A stretch of DNA of 64,000 nucleotides from Ectobius pallidus (Eukaryota; Arthropoda; Insecta; Blattodea; Ectobiidae). Made by a program: the position numbers and the translations under genes. The DNA lies in contig CAXKWD010000008.1 in the NCBI GenBank assembly GCA_964059195.1, forward strand, positions 44,507,502 to 44,571,501. The letters run 5' to 3'. Under the pieces are notes generated by a model that saw nothing but the letters and a program-made list of their open reading frames with translations, ran no database searches and was not told the DNA's origin. This document shows, piece by piece, positions 9,246-22,800 of the stretch (positions within the stretch are counted from its first letter, which is position 1; each line of letters begins with the position of its first letter).

Positions 9246-11494
9246 TGTACTAATAATAAAATTAGTATCATCTTTTAAACGGAGGAAGGACTGGTGTTGG
9301 GTCCCGGGAAATGGAGGCTTTAAGAAATTAAAATATAAAAAAATATTTAATTTAACATTGTATTTATTGAAGCCATGAAGGAGTTAGAATTTTACATATG
9401 ACCACAGGATGAAAGAAACCTTATCTCGTGGAAATTGCACTATCAGCTAGGCATTGGAATTTTACTGCACTGCCCGTGGGAAATGCAATTCTGCATTTTC
9501 TTAGCCCCTCAAGGCTAGCAATAGGCAACCCGTATGTCTCCAGCTGACAAAGGTAGAATTTAATTCGCGTGTTTTTAATTTAGCTGTGATGTTTGATTGG
9601 AGAAATTTATAATTAGCGTGCAGAATAATATTCGCGATCGCAAATACTAAGAGAAGTCAGAGTGGAGGGAAATTATCATCATTCAGTGTTTTTGTGTGGT
9701 CCTTCGAGACAAGATGGAGTCGGACGTGGATTTGTTCAACGAACGTGAAAATCTGTAAGTACTGAAATTAGTAATTTCATTTAAGTTCCGCAAAAATCCG
9801 GATTTGAGATTTTTGCGATGGTTAGTTAAACTCGCTATGAGACAGCGAACGTAAAAGTCATATGTTGACATTTTCAGTAAAAAACCTAGATTGTTAAACA
9901 ACAGTTCCCTTGTTTCCTACGAAATCCGCATAGTCCTCATAGCACTATGCGATGGACAGATAAACTCGCTAAGAGATAGCGAATACTAAAGTCATTTTCA
10001 GTCTTTAAAAATATAGTTCAACACTATATTTACGTTAATTAAAGATTAACAGCTTTTCAAAGATTTTGTAGTAGTTACAGAAAGTATAAACCTTGTGCTC
10101 AGATTTTTTTTACATTCAAATAGTCAAGATACATATTTGAAGAGATGTTCATATTTTCTACATGATTTTCAATTAACATATGAAAATATGATCATCACGA
10201 GGGCAGGCTTTACCCTCCGCGTAAAGATGTTCTGTAATAAAACGGGTTAAGTAACCCATCCATGTTTCCATGTAAAAGGATTTTTTATTGAAGTTTAGCC
10301 TTTTGTCAAGCATGCCAATGCTAGTTTTTTCCCGTTAGTATAACGAAGATAATCCACACCCAGACTGTGAATTATAAAGGCGAATAAGATGTCGTTATTG
10401 AATGTAACAGTATTGTGAAAGTAAGAAGTTTACTTTAAACATTAACATTAAACATAAACTTTAAACATTGTGTAGTTAATACTATTTTATGAAAATAGTA
10501 AGAAATGCAAAATTAATGTACAGTAATTATTCAAAATAATTAGTTTATTTTGAAAACATGGAGAATTTCCATTTTTAAATAAATAAAGCACAACAGTTTA
10601 TAATTTTACCATTTATTTTCCGTATAAATTTTATGTGTTGAAATTTATACGAAGATAGGATTCTCGCTACTTTAGCGAATGGTTTAGGTACAAAAATACG
10701 ATTTCCATTTTAAATAAGATGAAGGTAAATTTAAGGTAAACAATTTACAAGTTTAAGTAAGTTTATTACACAGCGTGTGCTGATGAGTTTTAATATGAAT
10801 ATTTTATAAATTTCAAATTTATAAACAGAGTTGAAAAGTTTATTTTACCATATAAATTTCATGAGTTGAAATTTAAATGAAGAACATAGTATTTCGCGGG
10901 AAAGCGAAAGATTAAAATATTTTGAAGTTAAACATTTGCAAACATTGTTGTTATTTAATAAGTTAAAACCAGAATAAGTTTATCAGTAATTAAATTGTTA
11001 TACAAAATATGATGTAATTAAGAAATATTGGATTTTTTTAGCATTTTGTTAGTTAAATATTAATTGTTAATAAAGTAAACAAAATTTGTTTGTTAAAATA
11101 TCATTTATTAATTATTTCAAATAACTTTTATTTGAAAGTTTAATTAAAAGAATTTGGTAATTTTTAAGATTAAAAACAAAGTTAATTATTTTAAAAGGAA
11201 TAAAGTCGCATTTGTAATTTTTGCTTTTTTTAATAAACCACAAATAATTAAAATGAATTATTTTATTATTTAAAGGGTCATATTGCTAATCATTATTTTT
11301 TTACAGCTATGACAAGGTAAGTGGAAGTGCGTCGAGAAAACTTACAATGCGAGTGAAGTCAAATATTAGTTAGATTGTTCAGGAAGACTTTATTTTCTCA
11401 TACCTAATACATACGCAGTGCTATAAAAGATCAGTTAGTCATCTTTAAATAAAACCAATCTATAACGATCCATAACCGCTCGGGGTCACAACAT

Positions 11495-11513
11495 TGGTGT
11501 CAGAAGTGGGATC
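11495..11513 (+). promoter_or_regulatory. Primer-binding site, tRNA-Leu type
   Basis: TGGTGTCAGAAGTGGGATC lies one base after the LTR end. Its complement ends TTCTGACACCA, the CCA-tailed acceptor end of eukaryotic tRNA-Leu that starts GTCAGGA-like. It would prime minus-strand synthesis. An identical site lies at 19828-19846. Confidence 0.8.
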
Positions 11514-11625
11514 GAAGCGAATAAATATTAGGAAGAGAAGTAAAGCAGTAATAGTTTAATACCAAACAAAAATTTGTTTGTTAAATTGAAATTGAATTTA
11601 AAGTGGAATTTAGAAGTATTTTTTT

Positions 11626-12330
11626 ATGCCATCATCAGAACAATTACGTGCTCAGATAGCAGAACTCCGCGTTCGGAATGAACAGTTAAAGAAGCAGTTA
11701 GAAGCTAAAAGTTATTTAAACTTAAAGATTTAACAGTGGCCAGTAGTTTAAAGGAATTGTCAGGAACAGTAGGCCCAAGAGTTAAACAGTGAAAGAATTT
11801 TTCAATTACATAGACGCATTTGTAGCGACTGGAAATTTAGATGGATGTAATAAGAAGCATATATTGAAATTAAAATCAATCAGTCCGGCAGCTGATTTTT
11901 TAAAGTAAGCCAGTTTTTACTGAAGATACGACTACATAACATGTAGTTATGGCAACTTTCGAGGAAAGATTGACAGAAAAGCTATCAGATAAAAATTATT
12001 GCGCACAGGTACAGATAGCATTATAGAAAGTAAATTAATTTCCTGAAGTTTTTGCTGACCGTATGAAAGTTTGTTTTGAACATTATAAAACATAGTGACA
12101 ATGCAGACGAGAAAAGAATTATCGCTGAAGAAAGCGAACGTAATCTTCTCGCAGCCTATGTGGCAGGGTTTAAGGGATGAAGTAGGGAAACAAGTTCGTT
12201 AACGTATACTAAACAGTATGCAGGAAGCAGTGACTACTGACAGCTTAAAACAGAAATCCCGTCAGAGTAGGACAATTTTGCTGCTAGCAGACCAGACAAG
12301 TCATGTTATTCATGTAGCCCTTAGCCATAT
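11626..12330 (+). pseudogene. Decayed gag-like ORF of the LTR element (copy 1)
   Basis: It starts at ATG 11626 with 35 clean codons forming a leucine-heptad coiled coil (LRAQIAELRVRNEQLKKQLE). It is then broken by stops and frameshifts. Readable islands follow in order: EFFNYIDAFVATGNLDG, KLKSISPAADFL, FEERLTEKLSDKNYCAQVQ, EVFADRMKV and NLLAAYVAGLRDEVGKQVR. These resemble the capsid region of insect Ty3/gypsy Gag (the EFF, FADR and GLRDEVG-like blocks). No zinc knuckle is seen. The same broken frame is present in copy 2 (19959-20663) with the same stops, so decay predates the duplication. Confidence 0.7.
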
Positions 12331-12649
12331 GTCCCGCTAGGCAGACAGACAGACACTGAAGAACTATAGCAAGTTCAACTCAGTAAAGTGAAATAAGAAA
12401 TTTAGTATTTCTTTGCGAACCAGTGATTGTAAATAATGCGTTTATTTAAAACACTGAAGAACTGTATTACTTTTAATTTAATCAGTTAGGCACTGTAGGA
12501 AGAGGCAAAGAGACTTAAGGGAGGCAGAGGAAAGCGCTCCAATGTCGAGACAAGATTAGATCCTTACAGTTGCGAAACCATGGTCTTGGTAAACACAAAT
12601 GGTAAACATAAAATGGTGAACATAGTAAAGTCAACAGAGTTCAGTTTGA

Positions 12650-12880
12650 AGTAAATAAAGGTTCTACTATAGTCTAAATAAATTAGGCGTTAAAATATGA
12701 GGTCACAGGTCATAATTTAGAAATACTGGGGACAGTAGAGATGCCCATAGTATTTGGAAATGGCGAAGGGAAACCGCCATATGTTTATGGTATTTTAGTG
12801 AAAATACTGGGGTCAGTGAAGATGCCCGTAGTATTCGAGAACGGTGAGAAATGCCACCATGAGTATTTACACATTCGACA
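12650..12880 (+). pseudogene. Protease-like remnant with internal duplication
   Basis: Islands VQFEVNKGSTIV, ALKYEVTGHNLEILGTVEMP and KILGSVKMPVVFENGEKC resemble the first part of a retroviral-type aspartic protease (beta strands after the catalytic loop). The segment around EILGTVEMP (12720-12790) is repeated imperfectly at 12797-12865. A catalytic DTG cannot be recognised. Inference only; it may be other pol-proximal sequence. Copy 2 lies at 20983-21213. Confidence 0.4.
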
Positions 12881-13019
12881 AGATGGACTTTAGGCCTAGT
12901 TTTTCCTTGTCAAGACCATAAACGTGGATATCTAGAGAGAACTGCGTAATGTATTGAGAAAATTTCTGTTGGTATAGTAACTAGCACACTACGAAATGGT
13001 ACAGATAGTCGGGACTGGA

Positions 13020-16000
13020 TCCAAATTTACCCGCTCGCTACCCCCCGAGGGAGGAATTATGCGATATGTTATCAAGTAGTAGTTGTGATCTAGCGGAAGT
13101 ACCTAACGTTAATTCTAATCAAACATACGTAATTATCTCCGAGTCTGAATATGCTGATGTTTTTGTGTGTGAGTATACTGTTCAGAAACAATGACGTAAA
13201 CCAGCATAAGACACACCGCCTATGGAAGACACACCGTGGTAGAGCCTGAAGAAATACGTACCGGTACAAATAGCATTTAGGTGGCTCGTGAAACAGAGAA
13301 ATACATTTAAAAATGTATACGGTTGTGTAAAGTAGTGAACCTGACAAAAAGACAGAAATAGTGTAACCGCGAACAGAGAAGTAGTTGTAACTTCCCTCGC
13401 GAAGAGATGCTGTGTGCATTAGATAAATTTTGTGAGCATTAGACAAGTGTTCGTTGAAATGGAGAAATTCGAATTTTGTAAAATTAATAATTCGAAACAG
13501 GATTTTTTGCAGTGACAAATATTTTTATTTATGTTCAGTACATACTTAAAATTGTTCAAGTGTATAATTGCTGTTGTGTTAAACTTTTCTATGTGAAAAG
13601 TGAAGAAAATATTTTTTTGAAAATAATAGATTACGTTATTTCCGTGTGAAGATTATTTTGGAAATAATTGCAACATTAAAGTGTTTCATTTTTTGTAGAT
13701 TTACACGCTTTAGTAATTATGCGATAGTGAAATGATTTAGTTAGAGCTATTTTATACGAGAAAATTATTAAGAATATTTAAAGTTTTTTTTATTTTTAAT
13801 ATTAATTGATTTAAACAGTTTACAATGAAGGATTTTATTTGAAGATTATTTAGATTTAAATAATTTAATCAAAATATATAAACAAGATTACAAACACAGT
13901 GTATTGAGTAAAGGTTACATTCGATAAAAAAAATACATAACCAACAATAAAAATTAATTTTTTTAGGTTATTGCGAAATCAAGTGATTTTTGTAAACTAT
14001 TTATGTGACGGTATATCGATGTCAATGTTTATATTTTGAGATTTTAAATTGAAATAATTAATGTTATTATTACGATTAAATATTAGAAGTTATTGCTAGG
14101 ACATTTAGTTAATGTCAAGAGATGAATATTATTTGCGATTATTAGCATTTTATCAAATAAATTGGAAATTTATTGTAAATTTAATCGAAAATATTAATGA
14201 ATTATTTAGAATCATAATTTCAGGGCAATCAATTTGTTTACATAAACAGAAATAAAAAGGTGTTTATTATTACAGTACCATTCTGTAATTATGATGATGA
14301 TGTGTTGCAATGATGTGAACGTAAACAAATTAACGGAAGTTTAATTTGAAGGCGATAAACAATTAAAAAATGATAATAAATCGTAAGGCTTTGTGCAATC
14401 AGAATAGATGGCTATATGCCTTAACACAACACAGCACGAGAGGTGTCACTCAAGTAAATCTTAAGAAATAGTAGAGAAATCTTTGTCAGACGATGAAGCA
14501 ATAAAACGATAATTGATGAAATTAACCTATAGGTAAGAGATATCCAGCAAGAGAATATCCGGATAAATAAGTCGCTAGAAGCACATGAAACAAGTGAGGC
14601 AGAGACTACCCGTATCCTAGCGCAGACTCCGATGATAGTAGACCTTAGGACCTCAGGACCTTCGAGATCCCCTCAGGCTAGTCAAGAGGGATGGCGTAAA
14701 GCGGACTTAGCTCTTTCGAGTAAGAAATAAATAAAACTGAAATGTTACCATAGACCATGAGGTTAATGAAATATGAGACCATGAGGTTAATGAGAAATAG
14801 ACCATGAGGTTGATTCTAACTGAGACCATGATACTAGAATTATCATAGAGAATGGTGTTATTGGGGAATGAGATCATGATACCAGAGTTATCATAGACAA
14901 TAAGACTAATGATTATTGAGATTAGTTGTGCAAGGTTGACAATTGAATTCGAACACGGGACAGACGATAAAACGCAAAGACGGAAGTACGAAAGAACATA
15001 ATGGACGGTTATATGTTGCAGGGCAAATATTGATAGCAGACATATTTTTGCTAGCTGAATTTTATCCCAGAATAATTTTAAATTAAATAAATGGTTGAAA
15101 ATTTTTAAAAAGAGAAATATTTTTTTTTGGAACAAGTGTTCGGTAGTTATTTTAGCATAAGGGTGTGAAATGATGTTTTAAAGGTATTGATAAATTTCAA
15201 AAATTTAATCAATAAACCTAATTACCCTTCCCGAAACTATTTTCCTCGTATCACCACGAAGCCTAAAATTTTCAGTAAGCGTGCTGAAAATGAAGTCAAT
15301 AGAATACGAGAAAAGACAAATGATATAAATATTGAATTATTTATATTGAGTTAAATGAAAAAAAAGGAAATACTTTTTTTACATGGTTTTGTTGGATTTG
15401 ATGAACTCAGCTTAATAGAGCTTGTTCATAAATAAATAAATAAATAAGAACAATAAATAAAGTTTAGAATTAATTAATTAATTCATGTGTTAGAGTTTTA
15501 ACATTTTTTTTATATAATGAATAGAAGACAGAGTTAACCGAAGTCGTACAGGTATACAAGAATTAGTTTTTTTTTGTAAATAGAATTTTAGAAAAATTTA
15601 CACAAAAGAGTAGTCCAATTTGAATGGCGAAGTTTTTGAACGCTACAACCATATTAAGTGATGTAGTAAATGTTTTATTGTTCGAAATTGATAACAGATG
15701 ATTTGAAAGAATTTGAATATCAAATGATGCATTATGAAATTGTAGACATTACAGTCGTGGAACACAAAGGAAAGTACTTATTTAGTACCTCCACATTTGT
15801 TAATAAATATTAACTCAGATTGTTTTGTTTTTGCCAGAAAAAAAATGTTTTTTTTATAAAACACTGTGATTTAGTACTATTTTATCGCGTAGTACAAGCC
15901 CTAGCAAAAGAAAATAAGACTCGCTTATTCATTGAATTACCATTGAAGTCCTAGGATCGATACTTTGAACTTTATTAAGTAAAACCTTTGCCGTAACGTG

Positions 16001-16592
16001 ATTCGTTTTCAAGAGGATGAATTACCGTCAAGTCAGAAGACATACACCTTGACGTAATTACTAATAAGTTGTACTATGCATTTTTTGTAAGAAGGTGTAG
16101 TGGTGATTCCCATACATTTCCCCTCCGATTTAATTGTTTTTCAGTCTCGCAAATTTATTGTTTAGCACCAGACCAGAGAACCAATTTCGATGGGTTCTAC
16201 ATGTGACAGAAGAGTCATTGGGTCACGACGCGACGTGCACTGGAGTGGTGTAGACCGCCACAAGGAAAATTCATGAGTATAAAATCGAGTACACAATACA
16301 GGCTTGTTAGTAGCCAATGTTAACCGTCATTAACAGTAACATGAATTTTACATTGTATTTTACATTTAGAGGAGGTTATAAATTTTTTTTTTAGTAAGAT
16401 AGTAGACTATTATTTGTTTACATTGAAAAATAAATTAAGTAAATGCACAAGTAAAGAACAAATAAAGTTTAATCAAATGTAGTTGGAAGTTTGTAGAGAC
16501 GACTTTAGACAAAGAGAGATTTAAAATAGGATTACTTTATTATCGTTTGTGTAACATTGGAAATTATTTGTGTTAAATAGGTTGTCCATAAG
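13020..16592 (+). other. Non-coding internal region of the LTR element
   Basis: About 3.5 kb, AT-rich, without RT, RNase H or integrase motifs. A short readable island (about 13025-13190) follows the protease-like part, and another (about 14536-14728) carries EIQQENIRINKSLEAHETSE. The 142-codon minus-strand frames at 13090-13518 and 14707-15135 show no family motif and are treated as chance. The segment 14744-14925 has repeated GACCATGAGGTTAATGA units. Confidence 0.6.
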
Positions 16593-19500
16593 AGTTGGTC
16601 GTGTCTAATCAAGAGAACGATTCCGTTAACAAGAAGAATGTCGAGAGAAAGCAGAACTCAAACCTTACAAGAGGAACCGACTGCTGAACTTCCTCTACAG
16701 ATAGAAATAGCAAGATAACAATAGAAATAGCAAGATAACAATAGAAATAGCAAGACACTTAGACAAAAGACAACAAGAAAATGTTAAAATAAAAAGTAGA
16801 ATGTAAAGGAAATATGGGAACACGCTAACAAAATAGGTTTATATGAATATATAATTTTTTTTTGGACTGTCATACCCCACTCTGCTCATCTTTTAAAGTA
16901 TTGATTTAACATTTTGCTTATTTTAAAGTATTAATTTATCAGTAAGAGTAAATTTTAATTGTTTTGTTTCGTATTAAAATATATTTAATAGATTGTTGCC
17001 GGAAACCACAATTTACGGCCGTGGGTGTCGACATGCTGACCACATGCTCCCAATCTTGCCGTCTGCCTGTGGCAGATGACGCAGCGGTCGGGTGGTAGGC
17101 CAAGTTTTTCAAGGGATGTAGAGCCACGAAGGTTTTAGTTTATAGGTTGTTGAGTTTGATAAATAAGATATTTTATTTTATCGAAACTTCTCTGGGTTCA
17201 ACACCAATCCTCCACCTTTATAGAAAGATCTGCTTATGCCTGAAAGAGAAACCATTAAAAGCACAAGGATAGACCCTTGGCAAGGGAAAATGCGCAGCTA
17301 CCCTGACATGGAGTGAAGTCCGTGTTAGAAAGCCGTACGCAGAGCGCCCTGATATACCCAACAATCTAAGAAAGGAGATGCGCAGCTACCCTGACATGGA
17401 GACGTCCGTGGTAGGCAGCTGTACGCTGAGCTCCTGAACGACGAAGCACAGGGATAAACCCCTGATAAAACACCAGAATATAATAAAAATGAAAATATAC
17501 GGCTACCCTGGCATGGAGTTAAGTCTGTGGTAGGCAGCCGTAGACAGCACCCCTGGAATATTGTCAGAACTAAAAGCATGTACTAATAATAAAATTAGTA
17601 TCATCTTTTAAACGGAGGAAGGACTGGTGTTGGGTCCCGGGAAATGGAGGCTTTAAGAAATTAAAATATAAAAAAATATTTAATTTAACATTGTATTTAT
17701 TGAAGCCATGAAGGAGTTAGAATTTTACATATGACCACAGGATGAAAGAAACCTTATCTCGTGGAAATTGCACTATCAGCTAGGCATTGGAATTTTACTG
17801 CACTGCCCGTGGGAAATGCAATTCTGCATTTTCTTAGCCCCTCAAGGCTAGCAATAGGCAACCCGTATGTCTCCAGCTGACAAAGGTAGAATTTAATTCG
17901 CGTGTTTTTAATTTAGCTGTGATGTTTGATTGGAGAAATTTATAATTAGCGTGCAGAATAATATTCGCGATCGCAAATACTAAGAGAAGTCAGAGTGGAG
18001 GGAAATTATCATCATTCAGTGTTTTTGTGTGGTCCTTCGAGACAAGATGGAGTCGGACGTGGATTTGTTCAACGAACGTGAAAATCTGTAAGTACTGAAA
18101 TTAGTAATTTCATTTAAGTTCCGCAAAAATCCGGATTTGAGATTTTTGCGATGGTTAGTTAAACTCGCTATGAGACAGCGAACGTAAAAGTCATATGTTG
18201 ACATTTTCAGTAAAAAACCTAGATTGTTAAACAACAGTTCCCTTGTTTCCTACGAAATCCGCATAGTCCTCATAGCACTATGCGATGGACAGATAAACTC
18301 GCTAAGAGATAGCGAATACTAAAGTCATTTTCAGTCTTTAAAAATATAGTTCAACACTATATTTACGTTAATTAAAGATTAACAGCTTTTCAAAGATTTT
18401 GTAGTAGTTACAGAAAGTATAAACCTTGTGCTCAGATTTTTTTTACATTCAAATAGTCAAGATACATATTTGAAGAGATGTTCATATTTTCTACATGATT
18501 TTCAATTAACATATGAAAATATGATCATCACGAGGGCAGGCTTTACCCTCCGCGTAAAGATGTTCTGTAATAAAACGGGTTAAGTAACCCATCCATGTTT
18601 CCATGTAAAAGGATTTTTTATTGAAGTTTAGCCTTTTGTCAAGCATGCCAATGCTAGTTTTTTCCCGTTAGTATAACGAAGATAATCCACACCCAGACTG
18701 TGAATTATAAAGGCGAATAAGATGTCGTTATTGAATGTAACAGTATTGTGAAAGTAAGAAGTTTACTTTAAACATTAACATTAAACATAAACTTTAAACA
18801 TTGTGTAGTTAATACTATTTTATGAAAATAGTAAGAAATGCAAAATTAATGTACAGTAATTATTCAAAATAATTAGTTTATTTTGAAAACATGGAGAATT
18901 TCCATTTTTAAATAAATAAAGCACAACAGTTTATAATTTTACCATTTATTTTCCGTATAAATTTTATGTGTTGAAATTTATACGAAGATAGGATTCTCGC
19001 TACTTTAGCGAATGGTTTAGGTACAAAAATACGATTTCCATTTTAAATAAGATGAAGGTAAATTTAAGGTAAACAATTTACAAGTTTAAGTAAGTTTATT
19101 ACACAGCGTGTGCTGATGAGTTTTAATATGAATATTTTATAAATTTCAAATTTATAAACAGAGTTGAAAAGTTTATTTTACCATATAAATTTCATGAGTT
19201 GAAATTTAAATGAAGAACATAGTATTTCGCGGGAAAGCGAAAGATTAAAATATTTTGAAGTTAAACATTTGCAAACATTGTTGTTATTTAATAAGTTAAA
19301 ACCAGAATAAGTTTATCAGTAATTAAATTGTTATACAAAATATGATGTAATTAAGAAATATTGGATTTTTTTAGCATTTTGTTAGTTAAATATTAATTGT
19401 TAATAAAGTAAACAAAATTTGTTTGTTAAAATATCATTTATTAATTATTTCAAATAACTTTTATTTGAAAGTTTAATTAAAAGAATTTGGTAATTTTTAA

Positions 19501-19826
19501 GATTAAAAACAAAGTTAATTATTTTAAAAGGAATAAAGTCGCATTTGTAATTTTTGCTTTTTTTAATAAACCACAAATAATTAAAATGAATTATTTTATT
19601 ATTTAAAGGGTCATATTGCTAATCATTATTTTTTTACAGCTATGACAAGGTAAGTGGAAGTGCGTCGAGAAAACTTACAATGCGAGTGAAGTCAAATATT
19701 AGTTAGATTGTTCAGGAAGACTTTATTTTCTCATACCTAATACATACGCAGTGCTATAAAAGATCAGTTAGTCATCTTTAAATAAAACCAATCTATAACG
19801 ATCCATAACCGCTCGGGGTCACAACA
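16593..19826 (+). repeat. LTR2, 3234 bp
   Basis: Nearly identical to LTR1. I see about four differences, all in the first ~420 bp: TG to AG at the end, one missing G, one G to C, and absence of TCACGG. I see none in the remaining 2.8 kb. See the finding on crossover. Confidence 0.88.
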
Positions 19827-22800
19827 TTGGTGTCAGAAGTGGGATCGAAGCGAATAAATATTAGGAAGAGAAGTAAAGCAGTAATAATTTAATACCAAAC
19901 AAAAATTTGTTTGTTAAATTGAAATTGAATTTAAAGTGGAATTTAGAAGTATTTTTTTATGCCATCATCAGAACAATTACGTGCTCAGATAGCAGAACTC
20001 CGCGTTCGGAATGAACAGTTAAAGAAGCAGTTAGAAGCTAAAAGTTATTTAAACTTAAAGATTTAACAGTGGCCAGTAGTTTAAAGGAATTGTCAGGAAC
20101 AGTAGGCCCAAGAGTTAAACAGTGAAAGAATTTTTCAATTACATAGACGCATTTGTAGCGACTGGAAATTTAGATGGATGTAATAAGAAGCATATATTGA
20201 AATTAAAATCAATCAGTCCGGCAGCTGATTTTTTAAAGTAAGCCAGTTTTTACTGAAGATACGACTACATAACATGTAGTTATGGCAACTTTCGAGGAAA
20301 GATTGACAGAAAAGCTATCAGATAAAAATTATTGCGCACAGGTACAGATAGCATTATAGAAAGTAAATTAATTTCCTGAAGTTTTTGCTGACCGTATGAA
20401 AGTTTGTTTTGAACATTATAAAACATAGTGACAATGCAGACGAGAAAAGAATTATCGCTGAAGAAAGCGAACGTAATCTTCTCGCAGCCTATGTGGCAGG
20501 GTTTAAGGGATGAAGTAGGGAAACAAGTTCGTTAACGTATACTAAACAGTATGCAGGAAGCAGTGACTACTGACAGCTTAAAACAGAAATCCCGTCAGAG
20601 TAGGACAATTTTGCTGCTAGCAGACCAGACAAGTCATGTTATTCATGTAGCCCTTAGCCATATGTCCCGCTAGGCAGACAGACAGACACTGAAGAACTAT
20701 AGCAAGTTCAACTCAGTAAAGTGAAATAAGAAATTTAGTATTTCTTTGCGAACCAGTGATTGTAAATAATGCGTTTATTTAAAACACTGAAGAACTGTAT
20801 TACTTTTAATTTAATCAGTTAGGCACTGTAGGAAGAGGCAAAGAGACTTAAGGGAGGCAGAGGAAAGCGCTCCAATGTCGAGACAAGATTAGATCCTTAC
20901 AGTTGCGAAACCATGGTCTTGGTAAACACAAATGGTAAACATAAAATGGTGAACATAGTAAAGTCAACAGAGTTCAGTTTGAAGTAAATAAAGGTTCTAC
21001 TATAGTCTAAATAAATTAGGCGTTAAAATATGAGGTCACAGGTCATAATTTAGAAATACTGGGGACAGTAGAGATGCCCATAGTATTTGGAAATGGCGAA
21101 GGGAAACCGCCATATGTTTATGGTATTTTAGTGAAAATACTGGGGTCAGTGAAGATGCCCGTAGTATTCGAGAACGGTGAGAAATGCCACCATGAGTATT
21201 TACACATTCGACAAGATGGACTTTAGGCCTAGTTTTTCCTTGTCAAGACCATAAACGTGGATATCTAGAGAGAACTGCGTAATGTATTGAGAAAATTTCT
21301 GTTGGTATAGTAACTAGCACACTACGAAATGGTACAGATAGTCGGGACTGGATCCAAATTTACCCGCTCGCTACCCCCCGAGGGAGGAATTATGCGATAT
21401 GTTATCAAGTAGTAGTTGTGATCTAGCGGAAGTACCTAACGTTAATTCTAATCAAACATACGTAATTATCTCCGAGTCTGAATATGCTGATGTTTTTGTG
21501 TGTGAGTATACTGTTCAGAAACAATGACGTAAACCAGCATAAGACACACCGCCTATGGAAGACACACCGTGGTAGAGCCTGAAGAAATACGTACCGGTAC
21601 AAATAGCATTTAGGTGGCTCGTGAAACAGAGAAATACATTTAAAAATGTATACGGTTGTGTAAAGTAGTGAACCTGACAAAAAGACAGAAATAGTGTAAC
21701 CGCGAACAGAGAAGTAGTTGTAACTTCCCTCGCGAAGAGATGCTGTGTGCATTAGATAAATTTTGTGAGCATTAGACAAGTGTTCGTTGAAATGGAGAAA
21801 TTCGAATTTTGTAAAATTAATAATTCGAAACAGGATTTTTTGCAGTGACAAATATTTTTATTTATGTTCAGTACATACTTAAAATTGTTCAAGTGTATAA
21901 TTGCTGTTGTGTTAAACTTTTCTATGTGAAAAGTGAAGAAAATATTTTTTTGAAAATAATAGATTACGTTATTTCCGTGTGAAGATTATTTTGGAAATAA
22001 TTGCAACATTAAAGTGTTTCATTTTTTGTAGATTTACACGCTTTAGTAATTATGCGATAGTGAAATGATTTAGTTAGAGCTATTTTATACGAGAAAATTA
22101 TTAAGAATATTTAAAGTTTTTTTTATTTTTAATATTAATTGATTTAAACAGTTTACAATGAAGGATTTTATTTGAAGATTATTTAGATTTAAATAATTTA
22201 ATCAAAATATATAAACAAGATTACAAACACAGTGTATTGAGTAAAGGTTACATTCGATAAAAAAAATACATAACCAACAATAAAAATTAATTTTTTTAGG
22301 TTATTGCGAAATCAAGTGATTTTTGTAAACTATTTATGTGACGGTATATCGATGTCAATGTTTATATTTTGAGATTTTAAATTGAAATAATTAATGTTAT
22401 TATTACGATTAAATATTAGAAGTTATTGCTAGGACATTTAGTTAATGTCAAGAGATGAATATTATTTGCGATTATTAGCATTTTATCAAATAAATTGGAA
22501 ATTTATTGTAAATTTAATCGAAAATATTAATGAATTATTTAGAATCATAATTTCAGGGCAATCAATTTGTTTACATAAACAGAAATAAAAAGGTGTTTAT
22601 TATTACAGTACCATTCTGTAATTATGATGATGATGTGTTGCAATGATGTGAACGTAAACAAATTAACGGAAGTTTAATTTGAAGGCGATAGACAATTAAA
22701 AAATGATAATAAATCGTAAGGCTTTGTGCAATCAGAATAGATGGCTATATGCCTTAACACAACACAGCACGAGAGGTGTCACTCAAGTAAATCTTAAGAA

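Larger units (their letters stand above)
8253..11493 (+). repeat. LTR1, 3241 bp
   Basis: TGTTGGGTCGTG...GGGGTCACAACA. Near its 3' end are a TATA-like box (TATAAAA, 11422-11428) and a poly(A) signal (AATAAA, 11448-11453), as expected for promoter and terminator in one LTR. It contains a SINE-derived block (8660-8798) and a three-copy repeat (8957-9245). Short frames inside (for example 8992-9246 and 9683-9901) recur unchanged in LTR2 only because the LTRs are near identical. Confidence 0.88.

Noticed and set aside
11431..11436. Arthropod initiator TCAGTT paired with the TATA box
   Set aside because: Lies only a few bases after TATAAAA, too close for a normal TATA-Inr pair.
13090..13518. 142-codon minus-strand frame, repeated at 21423-21851
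   Set aside because: Repeated only because the LTR element is duplicated. The translation has no family motif and lies antisense to the element.
14707..15135. 142-codon minus-strand frame with repetitive SLTSWS segments
   Set aside because: The pattern arises from GACCATGAGGTTAATGA repeats on the other strand; low-complexity chance frame.
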